Assembly: GCA_022827225.1 (NCBI GenBank)
Contig: JAJDTJ010000092.1
Location: 1 to 64,000 of the forward strand
DNA: 64,000 bases
Source of the DNA: Candidatus Poribacteria bacterium
GTDB taxonomy: Bacteria; Poribacteria; WGA-4E; WGA-3G
Reading direction: 5' to 3'
The notes beneath the pieces are model-generated. The model had not been told where the DNA came from. It saw only the letters and a program-made list of their open reading frames with translations, and ran no database searches. Of the stretch, positions 8,998 through 18,046 are shown in pieces. The position numbers and the translations under genes were made by a program. Every line of letters begins with the position of its first letter. The stretch's first letter is position 1.

Positions 8998-9954
8998 TTA
9001 TGGGCTTCGGATGCTACCCCACAGTTGGATGTCTAAGCCGGACGGTTCTATCTGGAGTACGTCCGAATTGTTGTACCATTTCGGTTGTGCTGCCCAGGCA
9101 CCGTTGTCAATCAATTCGCGGCGTTCACTGCCATCGGCACGCATGAGATGGACAACCCATCTGCCGTCCTTCTCAAATTGGAAAGCGATCGAGTTACCAT
9201 CGGGTGCCCAGGCAGGGACAGCTTCATCTGTCGGTGTAGCTGTAAGGGCTTTCTTGTTTCCACCGTCTTCCGCGTCCATGATGTACAGGTCGAAGTCTGC
9301 CAGTTCTACCTCTCGGTGCATAGCAGAATAAACAATCCGTGTGCCATCAGGCGACCAAGCCGCATACGTATCCATCAACGGTTGATCTGTCAATCGTCGT
9401 TCAACTCGGCTATGGATGTTAACAACGTATATGTCCCAGTTGAGTTCCCGTTTTGAGTGGAAAACAAGCGCATTGCCATCAGGCGACCAAGCCGGTGCCT
9501 CATCTTCAAAACGGTTTTCAGTGAGATGTTCCACCTTACCGTTCGTGAGATGAAGCAAATAGATGTCGAAATGCCCGCCTCGGTTTGACGCAAACGCCAG
9601 ACGCGTGCCATCAGGCGACCAAGCCGGGGCTTTATCCTTCGCAGGGTGATGCGTCAACCGCCGCTGATGCGTCCCATCAGACCGCATCACATAAATCTCG
9701 TGGTTCCCATCGCGGCGAGAAAAAAAGGCGATATGAGCACTGTCGGGTGACCATGTCGGATAGTAATCCGCTGCAGGATTGCGCGTTAAATTGATAGGCT
9801 GCTTTCCAGTCGTGTCTGTTAGGTAAATTTCCCAATCACCGCTCACATCCGAGGAGAACGCAATCGGCAGAGGTGGATGCTGACAAAAAGCACGACTGAT
9901 TAAAACGGAAAACATCATCAAAAAACTACCATAACATACTAACAAAATTCGCAT
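8998..9954 (-). CDS. TolB-like (PD40) six-bladed propeller protein, exported
   Basis: The 318-residue product has a signal peptide (MRILLVCYGSFLMMFSVLISRAFC, about residues 1-24) and six PD40 repeats with the signature (P/A)xWSPDGxxxAFxS and strands DIYVxN or EIYVMRxDG. Repeats with this pattern form the beta-propeller of TolB and of DPP-IV-like proteins. It lacks the N-terminal TolB domain, so it is not TolB itself; it probably acts in the periplasm as a binding scaffold. The start chosen is the ATG before the signal peptide; longer frames overlap the upstream gene. It lies 25 bases after the epimerase gene on the same strand. No strong Shine-Dalgarno is visible. Confidence 0.78.
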   Translation of the reverse strand: MRILLVCYGSFLMMFSVLISRAFCQHPPLPIAFSSDVSGDWEIYLTDTTGKQPINLTRNPAADYYPTWSPDSAHIAFFSRRDGNHEIYVMRSDGTHQRRLTHHPAKDKAPAWSPDGTRLAFASNRGGHFDIYLLHLTNGKVEHLTENRFEDEAPAWSPDGNALVFHSKRELNWDIYVVNIHSRVERRLTDQPLMDTYAAWSPDGTRIVYSAMHREVELADFDLYIMDAEDGGNKKALTATPTDEAVPAWAPDGNSIAFQFEKDGRWVVHLMRADGSERRELIDNGAWAAQPKWYNNSDVLQIEPSGLDIQLWGSIRSP

Positions 9955-9979
9955 TTTTTGTCTATATTTTTTTAAGTTA

Positions 9980-10999
9980 TTAAAATTTTCCGTCACGCAC
10001 TTCAAAATGGGTCGGTTTATGTAGCGTTGGACCACCGAGCCGAACCCATTCTGCCACCCATTCAATCATCTGTCCTAAAGAGACGCGTGGGTACCCAAAC
10101 AGTTGGTGGCATCGAGCGGCGTTGCTTAGCAGTGCCGTTGGTGCTTCTTCACTCTCAAAACGTGGCGATTTATTGAATATTTCACCGAAACGCAAAGCAA
10201 GATAGCGTATAGAGACAGTCTCCGGTCCGGTTACATTGAGAATTAACGGTGGACTTTGGCAATGCGTGAAAGCCTTTAACGCCACACCATTCGCATCGCC
10301 TTGCCATATCACGTTCACATTACCCATTTCGAGAGATACTGTTTCTTCGGTATAAACTTTTTCGGCGATGTCCAATAGGATTCCGTAGCGGAGGTCTATC
10401 GCGTAATTGAGTCGCAAGATTGCCATCGGTGTGCCAAATTGCGACGAAAAATGCGTACATATCCGTTCACGACTCAGACAGGATTGCGCATATTCACCGA
10501 TCGGTGCAACAGGCGAACCCTCAGTTGCACCGCCATGAGAAACCGGGGTCAACGGATAGACATTCCCCGTCGAAAAGACAACCAGCCGAGAACCACGAAA
10601 CTTTTCTGCGATACGGCCCGGCATATAACCGTTCATTGCCCACGTCAGACTTTCATTACCGGTTGAACCGAACTTCCGACCCGCCATCAGAATTACATTT
10701 TCAATTTCAGGTAAGTTTTGTAGGCTGTTTTCGGACAGGAGATCCGCAGTAATCGTTTCGATACCGGCTGCGTGCAAATCTTCTCGGACACGAGGGGTCG
10801 AAAATCGGGAGACACCTATCACCTTTTTAGCAATACCCGCCCGTTCAATGGCGCATTGCGCTTGTTTGGCGAGCGTCGGACCCATTTTCCCACCAACACC
10901 AAGGATAAGGATATCGCCTTTCAGCGCAGCGACTGCCTTTATCACTTCACTTGTTGGTTCAGACAGATAGGATTCTAATTGTGGTTCTGTGTGTATCAT
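9980..10999 (-). CDS. NAD-dependent epimerase/dehydratase-like extended SDR protein
   Basis: The 339-residue product has an N-terminal Rossmann fold with GVGGKMGPTLA (about 34-44) matching GxxGxxG, a following VIGVSRFS, and FSTGNVYP holding the usual catalytic Ser/Thr position. The expected active-site YxxxK reads YAQSC, so the catalytic lysine position is Cys. The C-terminal half (ILNVTGPETVSIRYLA and YPRVSLGQMIEWVAEWV) is like sugar-nucleotide epimerases. It may be a catalytically altered or non-catalytic SDR, or a reductase with a different chemistry. It heads a two-gene minus-strand unit with the TolB-like gene. The specific substrate cannot be read from the sequence. Confidence 0.75.
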   Translation of the reverse strand: MIHTEPQLESYLSEPTSEVIKAVAALKGDILILGVGGKMGPTLAKQAQCAIERAGIAKKVIGVSRFSTPRVREDLHAAGIETITADLLSENSLQNLPEIENVILMAGRKFGSTGNESLTWAMNGYMPGRIAEKFRGSRLVVFSTGNVYPLTPVSHGGATEGSPVAPIGEYAQSCLSRERICTHFSSQFGTPMAILRLNYAIDLRYGILLDIAEKVYTEETVSLEMGNVNVIWQGDANGVALKAFTHCQSPPLILNVTGPETVSIRYLALRFGEIFNKSPRFESEEAPTALLSNAARCHQLFGYPRVSLGQMIEWVAEWVRLGGPTLHKPTHFEVRDGKF

Positions 11000-11057
11000 C
11001 GTAGCAAATTTGCGTCTCTATTTCAACACTAAAGCGTTAATCTCGCTCGGAATATCT

Positions 11058-11184
11058 TAGGAATTACGCATGCTGCTCTTTTGTACTATAGGAGACCGTT
11101 GGTCTCCTGTGGGACCAGACGATTGTGTTTTCCAAAAAATTTCATCTAACAAAACGAACTATAGTCAAAATTGCGTAAGTCCTG
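11058..11184. mobile_element. MITE, subfamily A (copy 2)
   Basis: TAGGAATTACGCA on the left and TGCGTAAGTCCTG on the right are terminal inverted repeats; TATCT flanks both ends as a 5-base duplication. The interior contains a small hairpin (GGAGACC-GTT-GGTCTCC). It lies between the FGE-like gene's stop and the upstream end of the epimerase gene. Confidence 0.75.
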
Positions 11185-11197
11185 TATCTATTGCATC

Positions 11198-12166
11198 TTA
11201 CGGCGATACGCTTTTTGCACAACGGAATCCGAGTGCACCGATACCCGCGTATGCCGGACTCGTCCCGTGCCGGTTTGAAGCACGCAACCACTCAGGTTCA
11301 CTGTTCCAGCCGCCACCTCGGATGACACGGAAATCTACGATGTTCTCGAAATCGTTGACGATCTTTTCGACGTTATTCGCACCTGCCGTAGGATTTCGGC
11401 GTGGCGAGTTGGCATAGAAATCGGCTTCGTATCCGTCAAGACACCACTCCCACACGTTTCCAGCGATGTCGTGTACACCGTAGTCGTTCGCGGGGTACTC
11501 GCCGACAGGTGTGGTTATACCGATATTCTTGCCGTAGTTTGCTCGGTTGAAATTAATGCCGTTGCCCCACGGATACTGTTTTTTCTTTAACCCACCGCGT
11601 GCCGCTTTCTCCCATTCCGCTTCTGTCGGTAAACGTTTATCCATCCAAACCGCATAAGCCATCGCAGCGTACCAACTCACATAACGGACAGGGTGTTCGC
11701 GTTCGCCAAGCGGAAAATTATTTCCCTTCCAATCCTGGAGATAGTTGCCGTCGTGGAACTTTTCATCAATCTGTTCTTTCTGCCACGCCGGGTTTGCCAG
11801 AACGAAGTCCTTGAATTCGCCGTTCGTTACCTCATTTTCATCTATGTAAAACGCGTCAAGATGAACGGTATGCACCGGTTGTTCATCGGGATCAGCGTTT
11901 CCATTATTGCTGCCCATCTCAAACTCGCCTTCCGGGATGAGAACCATTCCATCTGGAATAATGGGTTCTGGTGCAGGCTCCGCTGCAGGCTCTGGTACAG
12001 GTTCAGGTGTTGGGGCAGTCTCAGTGCTTGGATCCGCAGCCACCAATTCTGTCGGGCTAACCTCGTCTGCTTCTTCACGCTGCCCACAACTCACGATATA
12101 AAGAACGGAAAAACATATAAGTGCTAAACTGATTGATCTAAATAAAATTTTCATTACTTCCCACAT
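11198..12166 (-). CDS. FGE/SUMF1-fold lipoprotein
   Basis: The 322-residue product has a lipoprotein signal (lipobox IVSC, Cys about residue 27), a low-complexity PEP-rich linker (about 45-72), and then an FGE-sulfatase (SUMF1/EgtB-like) domain: GMVLIPEGEFEMGS, EVTNGEFKDF, PVRYVSWYAAMAYAVW, RLPTEAEWEKAARGG, YPWGN, DIAGNVWEWCLDGY, RVIRGGGW and GFRCAKS. In true formylglycine-generating enzymes a catalytic cysteine sits in the segment between RGGSW and the last GFR; here that stretch (NSEPEWLRASNRHG) has none, so enzyme activity as FGE is unlikely. The ATG at 12166 has GGAGG upstream and shares one base with the stop of glnT (TAATG), implying coupled translation. It may be a surface sugar- or protein-binding member of the fold. 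Confidence 0.8.
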   Translation of the reverse strand: MWEVMKILFRSISLALICFSVLYIVSCGQREEADEVSPTELVAADPSTETAPTPEPVPEPAAEPAPEPIIPDGMVLIPEGEFEMGSNNGNADPDEQPVHTVHLDAFYIDENEVTNGEFKDFVLANPAWQKEQIDEKFHDGNYLQDWKGNNFPLGEREHPVRYVSWYAAMAYAVWMDKRLPTEAEWEKAARGGLKKKQYPWGNGINFNRANYGKNIGITTPVGEYPANDYGVHDIAGNVWEWCLDGYEADFYANSPRRNPTAGANNVEKIVNDFENIVDFRVIRGGGWNSEPEWLRASNRHGTSPAYAGIGALGFRCAKSVSP

Positions 12167-13500
12167 TAATAAACCTCCAAGTATTTGTCGGTTTCCCACC
12201 GGCTGACGCTTAAGTGATAATCACGCCATTCCTCGCGTTTCACCTGAATGTAGTAGTCGGCGTACGTTGTACCGAGTGCGTTTTTGATCACTTCATCTTG
12301 CGCAAGCGCGTCTGTCGCTTCACTGAGTGTCGCAGGTAGAGAATTAATCCCGCGCCGTTGAAGTTCAGCTTCCGATACTTCATAGAGGTTGTCCTCGTTT
12401 TGTACGCCGGGATCGATTTGATTTTCGATGCCGGCGAGACCGGCTGCAAGGAGAACTGTCGCCGCAAGATAAGGGTTCGCCGCCCCGTCGCCCAAGCGGT
12501 TCTCGATACGTCCAGGGGCAGGAATCCGAATCATCTGTGTCCGATTGTTTGCACCGTAGGTAACATAAACCGGTGCCCACGATGAACCCGAACGCGGTGC
12601 CCTACGAACCAAACGTTTGTAACTATTCACGAGCGGATTTGTGACCGCTGTAACCGCATCGGCGTGTTTGAGAATACCGCCTGTGAACCAGTAAGCGAGT
12701 TGAGAAAGCCCGTTCTCGTTCGCCGCATCGAGAAACAGATTTGTCTGATTCTCCGCATCCCAGAGGCTCATGTGAAAGTGTGCACCGTTACCTGTTAGAT
12801 TCGTGAACGGTTTTGGCATGAAAGTTGCTAGCAATCCGCGCTCTTCAGCAAGTGTCTTGACCATCCATTTGAAGAAAGTGTGTCGGTCAGCGGTCGTGAG
12901 CGCGTCCGAATACGTCCAATTCGCCTCAAACTGACACGTTCCATCTTCATGGTCATTGGCGTACGGTTCCCATCCTAATGCTTGCATGTATTTGATCAAA
13001 GTCGTCATCATATCAAGATTGCGATGCAACGCCCTTAGATCGTAGCACGGCTTGTCAAGAGTGTCGAGCTTGTCCCACGGCGCGTAGGCACCCGATTCGT
13101 CCTGTTTTAATAGCATAAATTCTGCCTCAATACCGACATTAAAAACGTAACCTTTCGCCTTCGCAGCCGCTAATTGCCGCCGCAGAATCGTTCTCGGACA
13201 GTAGTGCCACGATTTGCCTTCGACGGACATATCCCCTGCCACCCACGCGATATTATCCCGCCACGGCACGATTGTCAGCGAGTTAAAGTCAGGGATACTC
13301 GCCATCTCCGGATCGTGCGGATATTGACCGATCTCGCCTGCAGCAAAACCACCGAAACCGGCTCCCGCTTCTGCCATATCTTCAAGGTGTGTAGATGGAA
13401 TAACCTTTGCTTTTGGGGCACCGCTCATCTCTACGAAAGAGCAGAGGAAAAACTCAATACCCCTCTCTTCTACTAAACGTTTGACCTGTTCGATGGTCAT
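12166..13500 (-). CDS. glnT: Type III glutamine synthetase-like (GlnT family)
   Basis: The 444-residue product has the length and motifs of the GlnT/type III glutamate-ammonia ligase group, which also contains gamma-glutamylmethylamide synthetases. Visible are the N-terminal beta-grasp (FFLCSFVEMSGAPKAKVIP), the metal-site GIEAEFMLL, DHEDGTCQFEANW, NGAHFHMSLW, the ATP-site NSYKRLVRRAPRSGSSW, and RIENRLGDGAANPYLA. Reaction: ATP-dependent amidation of glutamate with ammonia or methylamine; which amine is used cannot be told. GGAG precedes the ATG. It lies 21 bases after the outer-membrane barrel gene and its stop overlaps the start of the FGE-fold lipoprotein. Confidence 0.88.
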   Translation of the reverse strand: MTIEQVKRLVEERGIEFFLCSFVEMSGAPKAKVIPSTHLEDMAEAGAGFGGFAAGEIGQYPHDPEMASIPDFNSLTIVPWRDNIAWVAGDMSVEGKSWHYCPRTILRRQLAAAKAKGYVFNVGIEAEFMLLKQDESGAYAPWDKLDTLDKPCYDLRALHRNLDMMTTLIKYMQALGWEPYANDHEDGTCQFEANWTYSDALTTADRHTFFKWMVKTLAEERGLLATFMPKPFTNLTGNGAHFHMSLWDAENQTNLFLDAANENGLSQLAYWFTGGILKHADAVTAVTNPLVNSYKRLVRRAPRSGSSWAPVYVTYGANNRTQMIRIPAPGRIENRLGDGAANPYLAATVLLAAGLAGIENQIDPGVQNEDNLYEVSEAELQRRGINSLPATLSEATDALAQDEVIKNALGTTYADYYIQVKREEWRDYHLSVSRWETDKYLEVY

Positions 13501-13521
13501 GAATGTTCTCCTAACACAGCT

Positions 13522-14727
13522 TTAATACGCTCCGCGGAGCGTGACGGTCGCGATGGTATGCGTGTAATTAAGGAAATCGAGGAACGGGTCCAGTTCGTTC
13601 GTCTTGTTTCGGGTGATCTGATAATCGGCGTTGAGTGTTAGATATTGATTGAATTCCCAATTCAGTTGGAGGTTGGCACCTATTTGATTATCGCTACGAA
13701 TTGGGGCATCTTCCGTAATAATACCCATCTTGTTCAGAATCTGTCTGCCATCAAAGTCTATCCACACTCCGGAGAGCCGAAATCTGATCCACCGTCCCGT
13801 CTTGATTCTGTAAAAAGCATTCGCCGCGACCTCGCTACTAACGAATTTAAAGAAATCGACGTTGGAACGGTTCAGAAATAGGTTAACCTCTTGTTGAAAC
13901 ATGAGTTGTTCGGTTGCGACTTGTATCAGTTTTGCAGAACTGATATGTCGCAAATCGTTTCGGCGTTCATTATCCTCAAGTCCGGTCACACCTAAAATGA
14001 GGTTGTTTAAATTTGTCTCGTAGCTGCTGTGTTCTAACCCGTATTCCAGTTTACCGAGCATCTGTTTAAGGATTCCAAACTGCAAGCGCATGGTCATGTT
14101 ATGGGTGTTGGAACCGATGAGTAGGAAGTCCTCTCTTCGCATTTCTTCATCGTCAAACCGATGTAGGCGAAAATTATATTCCAGTACACGTCCAAACCCG
14201 AAACCGAATTGCTGCGCCGTGTTATTATAGACATTTGAGGTTCGCAGGAGACGCTGCACCTGATATGAGGCGACAAGAGGCGGTAGACTCGCAGCTGGTC
14301 GGAAACTAAGTTCGGTTGATAAGGCATTATTGAACGCGTTGAACTCGCTGAGTTTTCCTTCAGCACCGGTATAGTTTTCGATTTGCGGGGTATATTGTAG
14401 TTTAAATCGGAGTTTATCAACAACCGGTAAATCGCCGCTCAGGTTCACACCGAATCGGTTAATCAAACCTGAAAGTTGCGGATCGTCCTGTCCAGCGAGA
14501 CTACTGGTATACGGATCGACACTCAAACCGAGTTCAATATGATTGTTGAATGTATTAGAGATGTGAGCATTGACGGTCAACTCTGCGGGCTCCGTTTCGG
14601 ACGTTTCGGCTTCTTTTTCAAAGAGGCTCTGTCCGAATTCGGTCTGCAGTTGCGCGCAGAGGGAACTCGCTCCCAGATGTATAAAGGTGAGGAGACATAA
14701 TCCTAAAGAGAAAGCTGCTTTTTTCAT
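13522..14727 (-). CDS. Putative outer-membrane beta-barrel protein
   Basis: I do not recognise the exact family. The 401-residue product has a signal peptide (residues 1-25, ending LCAQ), a short acidic linker (EKEAETSETEPAE), and then a long series of amphipathic strands with aromatic girdles, such as FKLQYTPQIENY, LSTELSFRP, YNFRLHRF, MTMRLQFGILKQ and LTLNADYQITRNK. It ends in GAY, an aromatic C-terminal residue typical of barrels assembled by BamA. It may be a surface-located barrel of about 16-20 strands. Its start overlaps the stop of the small upstream gene as ATGA, so the two are translationally coupled. The substrate is unknown. Confidence 0.65.
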   Translation of the reverse strand: MKKAAFSLGLCLLTFIHLGASSLCAQLQTEFGQSLFEKEAETSETEPAELTVNAHISNTFNNHIELGLSVDPYTSSLAGQDDPQLSGLINRFGVNLSGDLPVVDKLRFKLQYTPQIENYTGAEGKLSEFNAFNNALSTELSFRPAASLPPLVASYQVQRLLRTSNVYNNTAQQFGFGFGRVLEYNFRLHRFDDEEMRREDFLLIGSNTHNMTMRLQFGILKQMLGKLEYGLEHSSYETNLNNLILGVTGLEDNERRNDLRHISSAKLIQVATEQLMFQQEVNLFLNRSNVDFFKFVSSEVAANAFYRIKTGRWIRFRLSGVWIDFDGRQILNKMGIITEDAPIRSDNQIGANLQLNWEFNQYLTLNADYQITRNKTNELDPFLDFLNYTHTIATVTLRGAY

Positions 14728-15212
14728 TTTTTATCTATTGAGTGTTCGTTTTTAACCTTTTGGGAAGTCGGTACTGGATCCAGTTTGGGCGGTTTATGCT
14801 TGTTGATTGCGTAGGGGCCCGTCCCCGGTGCACAAAGCCGGATGAACCGCGGCATACCAGCAATACTCAGTTTATCCACAAGGGCTTCAAGTCCGAGTTT
14901 ATGAAGATCTTCATCTGAGATTTTCTGGATACGTGCTGCCAGTGGTTTCCCATTTTTAGAAACGTAAGTTTTCAGTTTGGATATACGGTTTCGTTCGGCT
15001 TCTGCGTCCTTGCTTGCTTGGCGAATTTGTTCAATGAGAGTGTCCATGTCCGGCAAATTATCCAGCCATTTATGCCGTTCAATCGAGTAATCACCAGTGA
15101 GCGGTTGAATCTGCTTAAGGAACCGTGATACGCCAGCAACGCCAAGTTTACCTGCAAGTGCTTCGATTCCAAGTTGGTAGACCTCATTATCTGTCATTTT
15201 CAATACATCCAT
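14724..15212 (-). CDS. Small protein with duplicated LGxxALxxKL-RF domain, partner of a PIN protein
   Basis: The 162-residue product is an internal duplication. Residues about 6-60 read MTDNEVYQLGIEALAGKLG, a VSRFLKQ segment, then GDYSIERHKW; residues about 97-145 repeat this as ISDEDLHKLGLEALVDKLS, MPRFIRL and GPYAINKHK. The same domain occurs alone at 34679-34909. It starts three bases below the stop of the PIN gene, with GGAG upstream, and overlaps the next gene as ATGA. Small helical proteins of this look often accompany PIN toxins, so an antitoxin-like role is proposed by context. The C-terminal 20 residues are basic and polar. Confidence 0.6.
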   Translation of the reverse strand: MDVLKMTDNEVYQLGIEALAGKLGVAGVSRFLKQIQPLTGDYSIERHKWLDNLPDMDTLIEQIRQASKDAEAERNRISKLKTYVSKNGKPLAARIQKISDEDLHKLGLEALVDKLSIAGMPRFIRLCAPGTGPYAINKHKPPKLDPVPTSQKVKNEHSIDKK

Positions 15213-15214
15213 TT

Positions 15215-15679
15215 TCAGTTATCTCCTGATTGTAGCCATTCATAAGGGTTTTCGACTTGGACGTCCAATTTGGAACTGAGCCTTTTTGCACTTCTGAGGA
15301 GCCGGTCATCTGTTGTGAGGAAGACATCCGCATTGCCTCTTTCTGCACACGCAAGGTGCAAAGCATCTAATTGCTTGAACCCTAACTTTTCAAGCTCTCT
15401 ACCCCTTGCTCTTTCTATTTCACTGATTGAGACATTTATATATGCATCAGCCATCTGATATTTCATTTCATTGCGTTGACTCATATCTTGGTTGTTGTCA
15501 ACTTCAAACGTTAGAGCTCCGCTAACAATCCATGACCAATCACCTGTGCTGAAATTCTTGAGGATCATTTCAACAGCTTTTGTTTCGCGGCGAATCCTAA
15601 TTGATATCTGATCATTAAACGGGCGGCTCAAACAGCAGGTATCAAGGTAAATTTTCCAGTTGTGAAGAAGTGTTTTCAC
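15215..15679 (-). CDS. PIN-domain ribonuclease-like protein (VapC type)
   Basis: The 154-residue product shows the PIN pattern: IYLDTCCLSRPF with D13, an acidic residue at E59 (LTFEVD), LDALHLACAE with D105, and FLTTDDRLLRSA with D124/D125. These four acidic positions bind the divalent metal for RNA cleavage in VapC-like toxins. Start is GTG at 15679, with AGGGAC upstream. It sits between thiG (41 bases away) and the small duplicated-domain protein (2 bases), so it is in the same transcription direction as the thiamine operon. The order toxin first, partner second is unusual for vapBC. Confidence 0.75.
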   Translation of the reverse strand: MKTLLHNWKIYLDTCCLSRPFNDQISIRIRRETKAVEMILKNFSTGDWSWIVSGALTFEVDNNQDMSQRNEMKYQMADAYINVSISEIERARGRELEKLGFKQLDALHLACAERGNADVFLTTDDRLLRSAKRLSSKLDVQVENPYEWLQSGDN

Positions 15680-15719
15680 GCAGTGTCCCTAATCTATTTT
15701 AGCAAAAGTAAAACTTGCG

Positions 15720-16490
15720 CTATTCAATCATTCCTGTTTGTGGGCTTGAGGCGGTCGCGTAGAGTTTCCGGGGGATGCGACCTGCTAAAAACGCTGCTCT
15801 ACCGGCTTCAACCGCTTTTTTCATCGCCTCCGCCATCAGCACAGGACGATGCGCCTTCGCCACAGCTGTATTGAGCAAAACGCCATCACACCCCAACTCC
15901 ATCGCTATCGCTGCGTCTGATGCTGTCCCGACGCCAGCATCTACAATGAGCGGCACCTCTACAAGATCGCGGATAATCTGAATGTTATAAGGGTTCCGGA
16001 TGCCCATCCCCGACCCGATCGGGGCACCTAACGGCATCACCGCTGCACAACCGAGGTCCTCTAATTTTTTACAGGTAATCGGATCGTCATTACAATACGG
16101 TAGCACAGTGAAACCATCTTTCACAAGTGTTTCCGCCGCGCGGAGCAGCTGCTCCACATCCGGGAACAGCGTCTGATCATCACCGATGACTTCGAGTTTT
16201 ATAAGCGATGTCTCAAGTGCTTCTCGGGCGAGATTCGCTGTTAGGATCGCGTCCTTTGCCGTGAAACACCCCGCGGTATTCGGCAAGATCGTCATACCGC
16301 GCTCATTTAGGAGCGCGAACAGGTTTTCGCCAGATGGATCCGTCCATTTCACACGACGCATTGACACCGTCGCGATTTCAGCACCGCTCGCGGCGATGGA
16401 TTCTGTCATGATATGAAAATTCGGGTATCCCGCCGTCCCGATCAGCAGTCTTGATGTATAAATTTGGTCTGCGATTTTGAGTTCTGGCAT
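15720..16490 (-). CDS. thiG: Thiazole synthase ThiG
   Basis: ThiG is a TIM-barrel enzyme that forms the thiazole phosphate of thiamine from deoxyxylulose phosphate, dehydroglycine and ThiS-thiocarboxylate. The 256-residue product begins [21 protein letters not shown] and contains [35 protein letters not shown] (K98 is the Schiff-base lysine), [41 protein letters not shown] and [12 protein letters not shown]. The start at 16490 gives the family's usual length; an upstream in-frame ATG would add 30 atypical residues. The leader CAAGGAAAATAAAAA just before this ATG resembles the A-rich leader motif found at other gene starts here. Glycine oxidase (thiO) upstream supplies the imine. Confidence 0.92.
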   Translation of the reverse strand: MPELKIADQIYTSRLLIGTAGYPNFHIMTESIAASGAEIATVSMRRVKWTDPSGENLFALLNERGMTILPNTAGCFTAKDAILTANLAREALETSLIKLEVIGDDQTLFPDVEQLLRAAETLVKDGFTVLPYCNDDPITCKKLEDLGCAAVMPLGAPIGSGMGIRNPYNIQIIRDLVEVPLIVDAGVGTASDAAIAMELGCDGVLLNTAVAKAHRPVLMAEAMKKAVEAGRAAFLAGRIPRKLYATASSPQTGMIE

Positions 16491-16647
16491 TTTGGGTTTC
16501 TTTTTATTTTCCTTGAATCCAACGAACCTCTTGGCTTTGCATAGTATGGTGCCTACAAATCTATCCTTGAACTTTTCCAATTAGTATAGCAGATGACAAG
16601 CCTGTCTATCAAGTGCTTCCAGAAGGCTCAATTCACCTTACAACCCA

Positions 16648-16863
16648 CTAACCGCCTTGGACAGCACGTATAATCTCTACATCGCTATTTTCACGGAGTT
16701 CCGTCTCCTGCCACGCCGCTTTCGGAATCACCTCCCGATCCACAGCGACAGCGATGCCTGCCTGTATCGGCTCCAGTTCTAAAGCGATAAGCAGATCGTA
16801 AACATTTATATTGAGGCGAACCTCTTTCTCTTCGCCGTTCACGTGTATCTTCATGTTTTTCAT
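16648..16863 (-). CDS. thiS: Sulfur carrier protein ThiS
   Basis: The product is 71 residues (68 if the ATG at 16854 is used). It is a ubiquitin-fold sulfur carrier with the opening MKIHVNGEEKEV, the helix YDLLIALEL, the strand GIAVAVDREVIP and the required C-terminal GG, which is adenylated and thiocarboxylated to carry sulfur to ThiG. It lies 28 bases after thiO and 157 bases before thiG. No ThiF/MoeB activating enzyme is present in the window, so it must be encoded elsewhere. Confidence 0.88.
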   Translation of the reverse strand: MKNMKIHVNGEEKEVRLNINVYDLLIALELEPIQAGIAVAVDREVIPKAAWQETELRENSDVEIIRAVQGG

Positions 16864-16891
16864 TGTCGTTACGGCACACGGCGTGTGCCTA

Positions 16892-18028
16892 CTACCTTAA
16901 AAACCTGCCCAACTGGAACGGAGCGATTATCTCTGAAGTCTCACCGGTCAGAACCAGTTTGGCGATCTCGTAAGCCGTAATGGGTGTGAGTAAAATACCG
17001 TTGCGATAATGACCTGTCGCATATATCAGATTCTCAACAGGTGTTTTGCCGAGTATAGGAGCATTGTCTCTGCTGCCCGGACGTAAGCCAGTCCAAGTCT
17101 CCAGAATCGGCAATTCATAGATACCCGGCACCGCTTCCCACGCACCGCGAAGGAGTTCAAACACACCGCCTGCTGTTAAACGCGTGTCGAACCCCATCTC
17201 CTCACTCGTCGCGCCAACAATCAGTCTACCATCCGTTCTCGGCACCAGATACACCGATGTCGGATACCGTGCCCTGACAGTGCGGATAACCGAATTGATG
17301 GCGATGCCTCCCTCCATTTGCAGTGCCAGCATCTGTCCTTTCACAGGACGCACCGGTGGAACGATCGCCTCTGGAATCCCTTCAATCTGCGCCGACCAAC
17401 ATCCCGCTGAGAGGATAACAATGTCAGCGTTTTGGAAACCGTGCTGCGTCCGAACACCGATCGCGCTTCCGTTTTCAATGACGACGCTTTCAACGGTGCT
17501 ATTTCCGTGTAATACCCCACCGTGTTTCTGATAGGCGTGCTGCAGTGCGGTTACCATAAGCCGATTATCAACTTGGTAATCGCTGGCACAGTGAATCGCT
17601 GCCGTCACGCGCGGCGAGAGTGCCGATTCAATATCACGCGCCTCCCGTCCCGTCAACCAGTTCACATCGAGTTGTAAATTCCGTTGTACCTCGTAAAGAT
17701 GGCGGAGTTGGTGTGTATCGTCGGGTTCTAAACCGACGATAAGCGTGCCTTCCAACCGATAGCCGACGGACATCTCTGCGTCTGCCTCTAATTCGGTGAC
17801 CCATTGCCAATAACGTTCTAAACTTTGACAACCGAGTTTGAGGAGCTCCGGTTCTTCGCTGTGTGCTTCAGCGAGGGGTGCAAGCATACCGGCGGCTGCC
17901 CAAGACGCAGCGCGCCCGGCTTCCGAACGATCATAGATCGTGACAGCAGCACCCGCTTTCGCAAGCTGCCAACCGATACCGAGTCCAATCACGCCCCCAC
18001 CAATGATGATAATCTTCTTATGTATCAT
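16892..18028 (-). CDS. thiO: Glycine oxidase ThiO
   Basis: The 378-residue FAD protein has the dinucleotide-binding GGGVIGLGIGWQLA (about 10-23) and an acidic strand end (YDRSEAGRAAS), then GMLAPLAEAHSE, ADIVILSAGCWS, PVKGQMLAL and the C-terminal GLRPGSRDNAPILG and YATGHYRNGILLTP motifs of ThiO/DAO oxidases. It oxidises glycine to the imine that ThiG uses, in aerobic thiamine synthesis (ThiH would be used anaerobically). It lies between thiY (18 bases) and thiS in the riboswitch-controlled unit. Confidence 0.9.
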   Translation of the reverse strand: MIHKKIIIIGGGVIGLGIGWQLAKAGAAVTIYDRSEAGRAASWAAAGMLAPLAEAHSEEPELLKLGCQSLERYWQWVTELEADAEMSVGYRLEGTLIVGLEPDDTHQLRHLYEVQRNLQLDVNWLTGREARDIESALSPRVTAAIHCASDYQVDNRLMVTALQHAYQKHGGVLHGNSTVESVVIENGSAIGVRTQHGFQNADIVILSAGCWSAQIEGIPEAIVPPVRPVKGQMLALQMEGGIAINSVIRTVRARYPTSVYLVPRTDGRLIVGATSEEMGFDTRLTAGGVFELLRGAWEAVPGIYELPILETWTGLRPGSRDNAPILGKTPVENLIYATGHYRNGILLTPITAYEIAKLVLTGETSEIIAPFQLGRFLR

Positions 18029-18046
18029 TAATTCAACGGAAAACAG

